NCBI GenBank assembly: GCA_907165065.1
Contig: OU015528.1
Location: 76,861,474 to 76,925,473 of the forward strand
Source: Caprimulgus europaeus
Lineage: Eukaryota; Chordata; Aves; Caprimulgiformes; Caprimulgidae
DNA length: 64,000 nucleotides
Direction: 5' to 3'
The notes beneath the pieces are model-generated. The model made no database searches. It saw only the letters and a program-made list of their open reading frames with translations, and had not been told where the DNA came from. Each line of letters starts with the position of its first letter. The stretch's first letter is position 1. The translations under genes were made by a program, and so were the position numbers. Below, one piece after another: positions 12,309-25,182 of this stretch.

Positions 12309-13063
12309 TCTAATGCCTAAAGATCTGGTTGGAAATGAAAATCCCTCCTGAGCTTGCAAAGGTGGTCATTCCAACTCCAAGAGAATTTTCAGGGAAAATT
12401 ATGGCTGTGTCCTTCTCCTCCTCTTGGTATCCCACATGCAGATGCTGAGCATGAGACAGGAAAGAGCAAAGTTCCTCTCTTGAGTCTAGCTAAGCTCACC
12501 TGCTTCACCTCTATAAAATATGTATTTTCTTATCTATATTTCCCTTCTGAGAATGTTTATATTTATTTTCCTTATACAAAGCATCCACACTCAGTCCATA
12601 CTTGCATTCCATCCCCGTTGGTGTGGATCTTTCCTTCTATTACAGTGCAGGTATTTGGCAAAACAAGATAACAGCAGGGAGCTTTGTTGGAACCCAAAGA
12701 CTAAAACTGAAAAGCCTGTAAGTGGGAGTGTTTTTCTGATGGAAAGCGAGACACTGGCTGCTTCTCGGGGGTAAAACCTTGCCTTGAACCAGTACCTCTA
12801 TGTTTGTATTATGTGGTTCTGCTCCTTATATGTCTTGTAATTTTCATTTACATCAAGGTTGTTTTCTTAGAGTTCTCACATAGCGAAGAGGAAGAAAAGA
12901 ATGAATAGACTATTGAGTATTCTAGCTTCATATATAATGCATATGGCACTCTTATCTGTGGAAAATATTATCTTTATAGCAGAATATCTTTAAGGGGTCA
13001 GAGCACTCGGTTTGTTTTGGCAGGGAAGAGGATTCAGGATGACTAACCACATCTACCAGTATT

Positions 13064-13130
13064 GTAAGAGTCAAGACGCTCGGGTTGTGTTTTCCCCTCT
13101 TCCTGTGTTACCTTAGGAAACCATAGGGTT
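13064..13130 (+). repeat. Weak MIR-like SINE core
   Basis: 'gctcgggttgtgttttccc' followed by 'ctgtgttaccttaggaaacc' parallels the MIR core 'cctgggttctattcccagc ... gtgaccttgggcaagtca'. The spacing is roughly right but divergence is high. It could be chance similarity. Confidence 0.35.
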
Positions 13131-14975
13131 CTTATGTTAAATATCTACCTCCAGAGCTCTAGCAGGATATTCCTGCACTCACTCATAGCAGCCTGTTTTC
13201 CTCCATACAAGCCCATTTTGATGCCTCTCCTCGAGTTTCACAGGAAAAAAGACAGAGGAAGTATTTACTAGCCTCGTGATGCAGCCATTTTAACTCTAGC
13301 TCTCACCTCCTTCTTCCAGCCTTCCTACCAGCACTTTAGCCTCTTGCAGATGCCCTTAACATTGATGGCTGCCTTGTTCACTTCTCTTGCTGCCTCCATA
13401 TCTGGGCTTCATTCAGAAGCGAACAGTAGAGAAGGTGTCACACTTATGTAAAGCGGTTGTTCTTTCTGCCAGTGAGAAGAGGTGAGGGAGACCCATGGTA
13501 GAAGGGTAAGGGGTAGAGTCTGAGATAATCCCCCATCCCCACATTTGCCTGCCTCCCAGGACACAGCAATGCTCCATTGCTTAAATTCAGTCAAAATCTT
13601 TGAAAAAAATCAGATGAAAGGTAAAGCGATAGCACTGTTCTGGGTTTGCGTAGGATTCTCTTCACAGAAGCTGAGTAGATTTTTTTATTTTTCCCATTTA
13701 CTGGGAATTTCTGCACTCTACAGAGCAAAAACTGTTTTGATAGTCTGCTGAAAGACATTGAGACAAATATGTCGGGAGAATAGACGTCAATACCATTACT
13801 GTTTATGCTATACATTCAAATACACATGAACAAAGGCAGGTAGAGGTGAGGGGAGAAAAAGTCTCCTTCCCACTTTCCTTTTCACATACGTTGCCATGAA
13901 GGTACAAAATGAGAGAAGAAGGAAGAGAAACTTTCAGAGCTCCAATTGAGACTGGAGTCCCACCATGGTAAGCAGAAACAGTTCCTAAATGACAAAGCAA
14001 TCCTTAACCTAGCTTACAGCCCAGAACAGGAGCACCATCATGCAGGAAGGGAATTTAGGTAGAGATTTGCAGTATTACATGCTTCATGATCTGTTGGAGG
14101 GTATGTCAGTCATAACCAAAATTGAAATTGAGTAACCAGAACCTCCATTCAAACATGGGACCATGGCTACGACTAGTACTGGCAGAAAGACTTACATTTT
14201 GGCTAATAGAGGAAAACTATCCCTCTTCATTTCTCTTATGTGTTGAAATACAGTCCTACAGATCAAACCAGTATGGTTATTGACACTAAGCTGTTCAGAT
14301 TCACAGAAGATACAAACTTTCAATAAAAACTACTGGCATAGCTACATACAGATGAAGGATAAATTCATCGTATCTACTCACCTGATATGCAGGATACGCA
14401 ATTTAGCAGGATTGTGTATATCTTCAGTAGCTTTATGATCTTCATTGGAGTGCTCACTTTGAAATGGTTGAACAGAGTCATAAGTATCCTATATAATATC
14501 CTGCATAACAGGAATTTTGGTACTGGAAAAGGAAGGAGAGGGAAAGGACATGGCAGGAGCTGCTCGATCTCCTTCTTCAAGAAAGAGTTTCACATGCCAT
14601 TTTGCAGAACGTGGTATATTCCAAGGACAAAAGCATAAAACTCTTCAGAAGTTTCTTCATGAGCTGGAGATAAAAGTAATCCCTGCTAGGGATGGTTTAG
14701 CAGTATGCATATATGGGGGAGGAATTTCAGAGAAAGGGAAATACCCCTCCACCCCATCCTGAGTTTTCAATACTACTTTGTAGTTCTGCCCACTTTTGAA
14801 GTAGCTTAAAAGAAATGGAAGTAGTTGGAATGTTTTTACACAAGAAATACTTCCTTTTGTATAATTAAAATTATTGTGGTTGCCTCCTAGAGTGAGAGGC
14901 TCATAAATTTGTTTCCAGTAGCAATCAGTATAGTTAATACCCATCTTAGCAAACCAAGTTAACTCATGTTCATTT

Positions 14976-15040
14976 TGGGCCTCATCCAGAGCTCACTGAT
15001 GTCAGAGGAAAGAAACTATTGACTTAAATGGTCTTTGGAG
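14976..15040. repeat. Eroded ancient palindromic repeat, candidate copy
   Basis: 'gggcctcatccagagctcac' at one end and 'actattgacttaaatggtct' plus 'ttggag' at the other resemble the two arms of an old dispersed palindrome of archosaurs and turtles, with a core like 'gaagtcaatgg ... ccattgacttc' and outer arms like 'gggcctgatcc'. I recall the consensus but not a secure database name. Related candidates in this window are at 24034-24095, 56809-56866 and 59948-60005. Confidence 0.4.
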
Positions 15041-17258
15041 TAGACGTTACAAGCTGAAAAGAACAGATAGTCTGATTATTTCTGTAACAAAAAAAAAAAA
15101 AAAGGACATCCAATGAAAGTGGAAAGGGGAAAGTGAAAATGAAGTAGTAAAAATTAAAAAAAGAAAAACAGACAAAATGTCACCATGATAAAGGGACAAG
15201 GTGTTTTGTATGAGTGTAATAAGGAGAGATGGGGAACTTCATGCTTCAGAAGGTGAACACATCAACTGTTAGAAATCAGGAGGAAACATAATGAGAAAAC
15301 AATTTGCCTTTCATATCTGATACTGTAGGATTAATGTAGCTTTCTCGGGATTAATATCAGACCAGTGATACAGAAAAAGTATTACAAGAGATGACCTTAA
15401 GTTTTATGTTTTCTGGCCAGACTTGTGCTATCAGATGTTGAAGTTGTCCAGTTAAAAATAGAGATCAAAAAAAGATATGAGGTAAGGATCCTGAATGACA
15501 CACAAACTTAAGCAAGGTTTATAAAGAATCCAGCATGCTGAGTGACGGTTCTGACCGAGCTTGATGAATTATCAAGAGCTATGAGGACCTCTGAAATGAA
15601 TTCAGTACTCAGCAGGTTTCCCATGGGAACAGGCATCCACAATGCAAATTCTGATCCCAAGCCCTGCAGCACAATTGCCAGATCCAAGCATTAGAGTCAC
15701 AAATAAATCCTCTTTTCACTCTCCTTACAAATAAAGAAAATATAAGAAATACAAAACATAAAGTCCTTTTTTGTATTTGCTTCATAGTTTAAGGAACCAG
15801 AGTACCACTAAAAGCTCCTCTTTCCAACTATGAGTATGAGAAATTACGTTGTTGTTTAAAACAAGGATAGGGTACTCACTTCCCTATAGATCTCCACTTA
15901 CATTCCCACTTGGCTTGCCTGCATCCCATTTCCATATTCTTTCTTTGATTTCTTTCCTCCAACCCCTAGTGACCATGTTTTCCATTACATCCTAGAGGTG
16001 AACTTCTTCCCTCCAGTGAAACCATGAGTAAAATGCCTGTTGAATTCAAGAGGACCAAGTTTGTCAGTGAAAATTGGCTTCACTTCCTACTTTGTAATTT
16101 CTCACTATAGTTAAATCATTCAGTGAAGCCCTCTGATCTAAAAATTTTGCCAACATTAACAGTCATGGATTTCCTGTGGTCAGGATGCCACGACTCCTCT
16201 GTGCAGTTTCCCCATCCAAAACCAAATAATATTATTGTTTAGATGTCACTGTTGATATCACAGTTACAGCTACAGTGATATTGCAGAATATTGTACACAA
16301 GACAATATTTGATATTAATTCTTATATGTCACTCTGCTTTGATCTGTTCTTTTCATATTTTTAGGTTTTAATTTCAGCCAAGGTCATGCTTTATGTACTG
16401 GCTTTGTGTTCTACAGATTTTAAATCGATGTAGAGAACCATGTCATTTAAATAACAATTCTAGTAACCCAAAAGATCAGCTCAAATCTCCCAGGCCAAGG
16501 AGCTGACATAAAAGTCTGATCTTCCAAAAATCTTCTGTAAGTCTGCAAAATATCTGTTGGGTGATCTGATAAGTCTCTTGATTTTTTTCATACTTTGATG
16601 TCTCCAATTCTGAAGTGAGGTAACACTTTTATCTTTTTGAGGGAAAAATAGTACTAATTCTTCTATTGACAGATTATTCTGGGGAATTCTGCCAATGCAA
16701 AGCTTTCCAAAAGGTTTCCAATGGACACATGACTAGAGGAAAAGCAACGCAGAGATATGAAAATAAGAGCTGACTATAAAGGGTCTAACCTCAATTGACT
16801 ATTGTAAATATATTATTTCCTTGTTTTGAGATTAAATCCTTAATTTATCTGTAATGATCTGGGTCAAAGGCTGAGACTGTGGGAAGGAAGTTTACAGTTT
16901 TTGCATATTTAAGGCAACAGCTCCTTAGTTGTACAAGTACATAACCAAAGCAACTCCCTTTTCTATTAAAAATGTAAAGGGTAATGGTTGCTTTAAAGGT
17001 ACAAGGAGTGCGTAGGCAAACAGTAAGATTTCTATTTATAAGAACTTTAAAAAGCAGACAAAAAACCAACCCTGAGCCAACAACCCTCCCCCTTTAGAAC
17101 AAAGCAACAAGAACAAAACAAAGCTTCAGACCCTGCCTCATAATATCCTTTCTTAAATCTCAAACTACAAATAAAATGGTTGATACAGCTGAAAGAGGTA
17201 AATTACAACTATTTGGGAAATCAAATAGAAAGCTATTTTAGTCATCCCATTAGAGTTA

Positions 17259-17280
17259 AAAATAAATAAATAAATAAAAA
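17259..17280. repeat. (AAAT)n microsatellite
   Basis: About five AAAT units flanked by extra A. A typical short vertebrate tetranucleotide microsatellite. Confidence 0.9.
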
Positions 17281-18113
17281 GATGATGATTTGGCTATATG
17301 GTTGTATAGATGCAAATGGAGCAGTAATATTTACAAATATTGTTGTGAAGGAAGTTTTCCTCTTTGCTTGCATATGGGAAAAGTCCTTTCATTCCTGCAT
17401 TCGAAAGGGAGGGAAGAGGTCATATCTGCAAGCAGACTTACAGGAAACAAAAAGTGAATGCATGTCCAAGTACTTTGAGGAAAGTATTGGATTTGTTCCA
17501 AAAATCCAGCACCTTTATTGGGGCTGATATGCCTCCCTGAAACTGTCAAAATGAATCCCTTGAACAGAAAAAAGGGTCTTTTGCTGCAAAAGTCTACCAG
17601 GGTTCTTGAAATATTAACTTTTGAGCTAAAGACTATCTTTTACAGTCAAGAACAGATATATCCTGGGTAAAGAGAAACAAAAAGAGCTTCTACAGTGTTA
17701 ACTATATATGAAAAGAGCTCCAAGAAGTTTTATGTTTGCAATTAAAAATTGTTCGCACCAGGAAAAATCAATAATAAAACCAAAACACTAGATGGAAAAA
17801 AATGATAACACACTATGTTTTAATTGATAAAACAGAAAAAAAAATTAAAATACACTTTTTTCATCCAAGACAAACAGAAATATTACATTTTGACCACTGA
17901 TATTAACTCTGTGTCTTGCCATGGAGATCATCAGAAAGGAATATCTTCCTGGTATTACCAAGTAGTTTAGAAGGAAGCTAGATTTATGATTAAAGGGTGA
18001 TCTGACATTGAAGATATATGGTTTATTTCCTGTACTTGCTATAAAATTCATTTCTGTAGAGTAATAAGGAACTAATTCTATTGGTACTTCAATATTTATT
18101 TGCAAAAATGCAC

Positions 18114-18161
18114 AGGTTTGGTTGTTGGTTTTTTGGTTGGTTGGTTTTTGTTTTTTTTTTT
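18114..18161. repeat. G/T-rich low-complexity tract
   Basis: Repeated 'ggttggtttttgg'-like units run into an eleven-T tract. Purely low-complexity, with no coding or structural signal visible. Confidence 0.8.
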
Positions 18162-20909
18162 CCTAGAGAGTTTTTGACATAATGAAGAAGTAACAGCCCA
18201 GATGATCCTTAACAGTTTACCAAAAGGCTAAAATACAATTTTGAGCATGTGCTCAAGCTGTTCTGGCAGATAATCCACACTTGGTCTGATATTACATTGC
18301 CTTATTCTCATTTTAGATTAGTTGTATCTTTGTGATCTTTGTTTATATTTACATAGAAGATCAGATTGAGTTCTATCTTTAATTAGAAACAAATTTAGCT
18401 ATTTAGGAAAAGATTCCTTTGAGTAAATGTCAAAGTTCAAAGTCAGTGCCTCCACCTGAGCTAGTCGTCATGACTGGATCTCATTCAGACGTCTTCTAAA
18501 TAGATGTCTCAAACAGGTGGGATGAGTCATGCCTAAAATACTTGTGCTCTCCATGAACTGCAAAGGGAATTATGAGGGGTTAGTTCAGCTGCAGTTATCT
18601 CACTGTAGATGATTTGAATGTCAGTTTACATGAATCACCTGGCCTATCACCAGTGTAAATAGAGAAAAGATATCGGACGTCAACAGGACCATTTATCTTA
18701 TCCTTAAATAGGCAACCTGAATAGTCTTCTGAGTCTCTGTACCTGTCTTAATAGACTAGAGACCAAGCTTTGATGCCTAACCTTTAGAAAGCTAAAGTGA
18801 GAGAAAATAAATTCCACCCACAATATATAAAGCAAGAAGTCTGTGTCCCCAAAGTGGACTTTTTTACTTTTACAACAGTGCAAATAATAAAAGCAATATA
18901 AACTCACTAACACAGCTAAGAATAGACTGAAAGCTACTAAACCTTTCAGGCCAAATACATTCTTACAGCTTCTGTTGATATGAATGTTTTTCTGTGCCAG
19001 GGCAGAGGAGAAACTTTTGGACTGTGTTTGCCAACCAGTATCCACACAAGCCAGAGACAAATTAGTGCAAATCCCGTCTTGTAATTACTATTTGTGAATT
19101 TACTGTTCAGAACACACCATTTCTGATGTTTCTCACAAAACTGCATCAGAGGTACCAGTGTATACAGGATTACATGAACCTAACCTGAAGCTTGTTCTAA
19201 GGTTACTCAAAGGCACCCACCTCTTATCAACAAAATCACTCAAAACCAAGTTATCACCAGATATAGTGACACTAACATCCGCATGTACCTCAACTCATAT
19301 CACAACTCAAATGTCACCCAAAATACCCAGCTCCACAGCCAACTCCTTTTCAGTGCCACAACATAACTGACCACAAAAGTAATCAAAATTATATCCCTGC
19401 CTCCTCTCTGAGTCTGTTCTTTAACATAAACACTTTATTTGCAGAAATAGGGAAAAACGTGTATCAAAGCAAACAGCAGAAAGATTAAAAGAAAACTCAC
19501 ACTGCCATCATCTCTGCTCAGTGAGTTGCATGAAAAAATAAGTCACCCTCCTAAGGGTGTCAGATACCTACAGATGGCAATGTAGCCCCTTTAGCCCTCC
19601 CTACATCCCAACTCAAGCATAATGAGTATTATGGATGGGAGATGCATACTGCCACTGCCAAAACGTGACTCAAAACATGCAAATCAAATGGCCTCTTAGA
19701 AACACTCTCAGAAAAAGTCTTGCTTGACTGACAATGGAAGGAGTCTAAGAGGGATAGATTTCCTAATATACATCAATAATAAAAAAGTCAGTCAAATAAC
19801 TAAGCCTACTGCCTCCAATAAATCAGCTTCTCTTGTCCCCTCCTCGAATATATCTGCCATTTTGTATGTACATTCATACATCAATGAAAAAAAATTTAAA
19901 CCTTTCAGTGCACACTAGAAAGACACAAAAATTCCATACCTTTTGTTAAATTTAGTAAAAGTGTTTTGAAAAACAAATCCTTGGAGCTAAGATGAACCAT
20001 CCAAACAATGTTGTGAAAGAAGAACTGTCAGGTTTCAAAAGCTAGACAGTGTTTAAAGGAGGCATTTTTACACTATTTGCACAAGGCAAGTCATTGTTTA
20101 AAGTGTCTTGCAAGATACAGAAACATAAAAGTACTGATAAGCTGACTGTGGAGCATTTCAGACCATTACTGCTAGGATGGGACATAGACTTTTTGTTTAT
20201 GTTCGAGAAGATGTACCCTCGTGCTTTCAGGATCCTCAAGGATGTGTTAAATGGAAAGTAAGAAAGATTATTTAAAACAGAACAGGAAAGACATCCCTCA
20301 TGTGCCCTTCACAGCAGAACTGACTCTTGTCAGACTACTTGTCCAGGATATGGGAGACCAGAGTCACTGTTATCCTCTGTGTACCCATAAAAATATCATT
20401 TAAGAAAGGACTTTACTTGGAAACCTGTGGGCTAAAAGATGGTGGACTCACAGGTTTGGGTTATGTTGATGTATCCTTCTTTAGAAACTGTCCCTGCAGA
20501 AAAAGAAAGAAAAAAAGGAAACAAAACAAAACCCCCATAGGATTTGTTGAGCAACAACACAAGGACATGATTTAAGAGCTTAGTACTTATATAGCTTGCT
20601 TTTGATCAAAAAACAGCCTAGATGCTAGTGCATATTCCAAGGGTGATTTCTGGTCATTTCATATGTTAAAAGTCATTAGATAATATGCAAAACACAGTCT
20701 CCAACACAGAGACTGACATCTAGGACTCTTCCCATCCAAATGAGCCCTTAATCACTAAAGAGCAATGGGGATTTTTTAGGCTTTCTTGCCAAAAGAATGG
20801 TGAATCATTTTTTAGATATCTTTACATGGTGAATACAGAGCATCTCGAACTCTCTGAAGAGAGAAAGGTTAATATCTTTCTCTGGAGAATGGAAGCTTAG
20901 ATTGTGCTT

Positions 20910-21722
20910 AGAATCATAGAATGATAGAATTATAGAATGGTTTGGGTTGGAAGGTACCTTAAAGATCATCCAGTTCCAACCCTCCTGCCATCAGCAGGGA
21001 CACCTTCCACTAGACCAGGCCACTCAAAGCCTCATCTAACCTGGCCTTGAACACTTCCAGGGAGAGGGCATCCACAACTTCTCCAATCAACCTGGGACAG
21101 TGTCTGACCACCCTCAGAGCAAATAAATTCTTCCTAATATCTAATTTATATTTACCCTCTTCCAGTTTAAAGCCATTACCCCTCATTCTATCATTACCTA
21201 ACCTTGTAAAAAGTTCCTCCCCAGCTTTCTTGTAAGCCCATTCAGGTACTGGAAGGCCACTATAAGGTCTCCCTGGAGCCTTCTCTTCTCCAGGCTGCAC
21301 AGCCACAATTCTCTCAACCTGTCCTCATAGGAGAGATGCTCCAGCCCTCACATCATCCTTGTGGCCTCCTCTGGACTCACTCCAGTAGATCCATGTCCTT
21401 CTTATGTCAGGAGCTCCAGAACTGGATACAGCACTACAGATGGGGTCTCAGGAGAGCAGAGTAGAGGGGTAGAATCACGTCCCTTGACCTGCTGGCCAAC
21501 CTTCTCTTGATGCAGCCTATGATACAGTTGGCATTCTGGGCTGTGAGTGCATTCCTGATTCATGTTGAACTTCTTGTCCACTAACACCACCAGTCCTTCA
21601 GCTCTAGAATACTCTAGATCCATTCTCCACCCAGCCTGTGTTTGTGCTTGGTATTGCCCTGACCAAGGTGCAAGACCTTGCACTTGGCCTTGTTGAACTT
21701 CATGAGGTTTTACATGGGCCAT
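20910..21722 (-). mobile_element. CR1 LINE, 5'-truncated, minus orientation (longest copy)
   Basis: The plus strand begins with 'agaatcatagaatgatagaa' and 'ggtttgggttggaagg', the reverse complement of the avian CR1 tail and UTR. About 0.8 kb of the 3' end of ORF2 follows. On the minus strand the reverse-transcriptase C-terminus is readable in pieces: 'NLMKFNKAKCKVLHLGQGN' near the 5' break, 'LVVLVDKKFNMNQE' near 21550, 'GNGFKLEEGKYKLDIRKN' near 21150 and 'RLIGEVVDALSLEVFKARLD' near 21050. The pieces lie in different frames, and an in-frame TAG follows 'GGEWI'. The copy is therefore dead. Similarity stops at about 21722 where unique DNA begins, the usual result of incomplete target-primed reverse transcription. 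Confidence 0.97.
21010..21306 (-). pseudogene. CR1 ORF2 reverse-transcriptase C-terminal fragment
   Basis: A 98-codon open frame carries the last part of CR1 ORF2: '[20 protein letters not shown]', a 'LDIRKNLFALRVVRHCPRL' block and the terminal 'VFKARLDEALSGLV'. The family protein is about a thousand residues, so this is only the extreme C-terminus, downstream of the catalytic palm. The Met at its start is internal to the former ORF and is not a real initiation site. It belongs to the CR1 copy at 20910-21722 and has no independent function. Confidence 0.9.
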
Positions 21723-21965
21723 GGTTGCTTCAGCAGTAATTAAAAACTCATTTGCTGTGCTCTTCAGAAGTGCTTTAATCACTGCACTACAGTGAACATA
21801 GACTTGTCTGCTTAGTTGCTGAAAGAGAACATACTCATCCAATGGGATTGTAGGCCAGGCAGTGAGAAGTGAATGAACTCTATATTGCCCAAATCCTAGG
21901 TAAATAATGTTTACCCTTATTCTCCCACTATATCGCCACCTGGGATGCTCCCTCTCCTCTGTCAA
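21402..21965 (-). pseudogene. Chimeric open frame: unique DNA reading into broken CR1 ORF2
   Basis: A 187-codon frame starts at 21965 in non-CR1 DNA and crosses the CR1 5' junction near 21722. It first reads CR1 in a wrong frame, then falls into the genuine ORF2 frame at 'RAEGLVVLVDKKFNMNQE' and continues to a stop at 21402. The true ORF2 frame upstream ('NLMKFNKAKCKVLHLGQGN') ends at a TAG just before this. The open frame is thus a by-product of indels in a dead retrotransposon and not a gene. Its N-terminal 80 or so residues match nothing I recognise. Confidence 0.8.
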
Positions 21966-24033
21966 ACAAGGTCTAATTTGGAGTCCTAACTGGATAGAGA
22001 CATCTCCTTACAGCACTAAGTCAATCATCTGCATGTTTAGAAATGGTAGGATTCAAGGCAAAAATTCAGGTTTTCATAATGTTGTCTTGGAGGCAACTGC
22101 ACAGTCTTTTGTGCTTACCAGATCCCATTCTATGGCAAAACTTCATACAGGGAATATGGGATTTTTACATTACATACATCAGTCATATGGCTTAATGCAG
22201 TCCCAAAAAGTCCTCAAATATTTATGTACTAGGGGAATACAGGCACTACATAAATGTAATAAAGGCGACTAAGGCTGGGATCTGTATGAGACAATAACAG
22301 AAATTAGTTCTGTTTCAGTAGAGCCTGTCCTGGTTCCCATTATGTTAATGAAGAGACTCTATAACACAAGTGGAAATAGAAAAAGGCTGCTGGTGTGGAA
22401 AAGAGCAGCCTGAAGGCAATTTGTTTAAAGGTTCTGCATGATGGTGAGTTAACGCTGTAGAGGACTAAATGTATATGTAGTTTCAGGACAGATGCAGGGG
22501 AAGAAGTTGTCTCTAGCGAATGTAAAGCAACAAGCTTTCTGGAAAATGAGCTTCCAAAAGTTTTCACTGCTGTTGTGGGCTGAGTTAAACTGATATGCAG
22601 TGGGAGAGGACATTGCATTTCTCTTGGAAAATGAGAAACACATGGGAAATAAAATTGTCAAGGTTTTTGCTTGGAATTGAAAATTGTTGAAGGTTGAAGT
22701 CTTTAATGTAGGGGGTTTATCAACAGAAGCAGAATCTGTGGTTTCTATCTGACTAGCAGTGAGGTCTGCAAAAGGTACTTCCTGCTGATGAAATTATAGA
22801 GCTAGAGATTTCGGTCCAGATTTTGTACTCAGGAAGCCCTTGAAACTTGTTTGCCGCTGTCGAGCTGTGGGAATTAATAGATTTAAAATTAACTACTGAC
22901 ATATTTTTGAGGCAGCCCAAAGTGTAACAGCAAAGATTCTAGTGCAAGTGGAATGGAGAAATGTCCCTCTGTGTCACGGTGGGCAGGAGAATGGACAGCA
23001 TTGCGAGCAACAGCTAACAAAACTGCAGTTTGCGTAGGCTGGAGGCTGATCTGTTTTCCAAAATGGCAAGGCACTCTTTGTACCACCATACCCTCACCCC
23101 TGCAAAAGGATAGGTCAGAGAGTGCAAGTCATTGTGACCAAGATTTTCTAATATCACTCCTAAATTTCAGTGTCCACAGTGAGATGTCTAAAAAACACCG
23201 ATTTATCAGACTCTGGGACTAAAATGCAAATAAATCATTCCACTTTTACAATGGTTTAACGGCCACATTAGAATGATGGAGGAGCCTAAAATCACACATT
23301 CTGCAAGGAAATAGTCAAATATCTATGCTGGATGTTTTTTAGCTAAGGTGATGCAGGTTCCATTATTGTTACTTATTGACCAAAACCCTACAAGTAACTT
23401 AAACTATGTAACTTACATATAGACAGCAATTGCCTCTTTTTGATTGCTGTGTAAGAAAGAGCAAGATTTTAATACAAGGGCATGTAAATACAACTAAACC
23501 AGAAGTGCCAAAATAAAGGATGACCTCGCCGAAATAAAAGTGGGAACAAAAGCAGTAAAGAGCACGTAATGTCAGGATGATATAACAACACAAACATTGA
23601 TTGTGCAGTCTGATGTGGAGAGCCATTCCCAGTGACCATCACCTCTATAGAGATTGGTACAAATGTTTCACTTGCTAGCATGCATCCTATCAGAGGCTCA
23701 GAACCAGCAATTAATATGAGAGAGTGGGCAAGAGAAGTTCTGAGGGTGGAAAAAAGATCCACAGAAAGCATGACTCCTGTGAATCAAAAAACCAGATCCC
23801 CCTCCTTCATAGGTGGCATAGAAGCAGCATGAGAAACATGAATGAAACATTTTTGAAAATGTAATCCTAATGCTGGATGGAATTTTTCAGTTCCTAAAAT
23901 AGCCTGAGTTGTTAAGAGTGCAGGTAGGAGTTTCTGCTTCCAGGAACTTGCTTTGCCTTTTTGAATAGTATAAATGTCTCTTTAACAAACAGGTTTATGA
24001 AGAAGTACAGCGCTCCTTTAGGGCATGTTTCTG

Positions 24034-24095
24034 TCCTGAGGAAATCAATGAGAGCTTTGCTATTAACTGTTTTGGGAGTAGGATATGGCCCATAA
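24034..24095. repeat. Eroded ancient palindromic repeat, best candidate copy
   Basis: 'gaaatcaatgagagctttgc' followed by 'tattaactgttttgggagta' and 'ggatatggccca' matches, with scattered changes, a recalled archosaur/turtle consensus of the form 'gaagtcaatgggagctttgc' + 'cattgacttcagtgggagca' + 'ggatcaggccca'. The order and spacing of all three blocks are kept, which makes it the best supported of the four candidates. The class is probably a non-autonomous DNA transposon or the 3' part of an older element. Confidence 0.5.
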
Positions 24096-25158
24096 TCTGA
24101 TTAACAGATGCTTTGAGTCTGTGCAGACTGACTTTTCAAAGACATACACAGATAAAAGACTTTTACTTTCATGTCACACTTATCTTGCTTTGTTGTAGCG
24201 TAAAAGTCTGTAAAACGTTACCTTACTCCTAACACATAATACAGCTGTTTTACTTATGCTCAAAATATTTCATCCTGCCAGGGCCATGATGGTGGATAAT
24301 CTAATTATATACTTAATTCCACACATGCATTGTGACATTTAGGGAAATGACAATTTGGGACTAGATGTTTCACTTCAAGAAAAGTTCAGTGCTGATGGAG
24401 AAGTAAAGCAGCACCATCTCTCCTGACTAGCAAGCGTATCAGCCTAATACTCTTCCTGTTCTCTTGAGGTCCAGGCAAACCTGCTGAGAAGAGGAAGAGG
24501 TGGTTTGTCTCTTTAGGTTGAAGAGCATGAAAGAGAGAAATCCTTGGTGAGGAGGTGGACAACCAGGCTCACATTATATTTCCTACATCAAAATAAACTG
24601 CTTTTTGACTGCATTGCAACAGTCCGTGAACAGTTGATGTGGTGATGTGGACAACAGCTGAGTAAGATTGCTAAGATGGGCTCTTGGCCTCAGAGGATGG
24701 GCTCCTCCAGGAGGTACTTCAAACTGTATCTGAATTTGGCAGCAGAGATATTGTCACAGTATGCTTTGGGGATACAAGCTCCTGCTGGCTCAAGTCAGGA
24801 TCTTGGGCATGGATGCTGGTTGAGCACCGTACAGAAGAGTTGTCTTCTCTTGGAACCAGGCATGAGGAGGGGAGGACAGTGCACTGTGGAGTTAGGATGC
24901 AGGGTAGCCCTGTGCCATGTCCTGGGAACAGGGAGGTACTGCTGGGTGCCCCAGTGCAAGTATAACTTTAGAACATCTAATTCAAGCATCTCAAGAAGTG
25001 CCACTCTTGTCAATTGAAGGTACCTAAGTAGATTAGGTAGTTCCATTATCACTTCAAACCACCAAAATCCATACTGATACAGAAAGGGTCATCCTCCTTT
25101 CATAACTTTCCCCTCTCTCTTCCCTCTCCAGTTACTCATTTTATTAATACTGTGTTGG

Positions 25159-25182
25159 CCATCCAGCAAGCCATCCAGCAAG
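25159..25182. repeat. 12-bp tandem duplication
   Basis: 'ccatccagcaag' occurs twice head to tail without mismatch, followed by a partial third unit ('cc'). Confidence 0.9.

Larger units (their letters stand above)
6827..13400. other. Non-coding, mostly unique DNA
   Basis: No gene recognised. It contains a long polypyrimidine tract (8564-8647), a splice-acceptor-like exon candidate (8486), a G-rich patch near 9192-9239, an A run near 9451-9464, the longest Met-initiated open frame of the window (9985-10566, minus), a 12-bp tandem duplication (12285-12308) and a weak MIR-like segment (13064-13130). The rest looks like ordinary unique DNA. Confidence 0.6.
13401..20909. other. Non-coding, mostly unique DNA
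   Basis: No gene recognised. Open frames are at most about 118 codons, frequently overlap on opposite strands and match no known family. The stretch contains A runs (15088-15103), an (AAAT)n microsatellite (17259-17280), a G/T-rich tract (18114-18161) and a possible ancient palindromic repeat (14976-15040). I see nothing else notable. Confidence 0.6.

Noticed and set aside
24676-25052. Overlapping open frames of 85-113 codons on both strands, looking like a possible gene fragment
   Set aside because: Both strands and several frames are open over the same bases, with no domain, splice structure or repeat family that I recognise. The stop-poor composition explains them.
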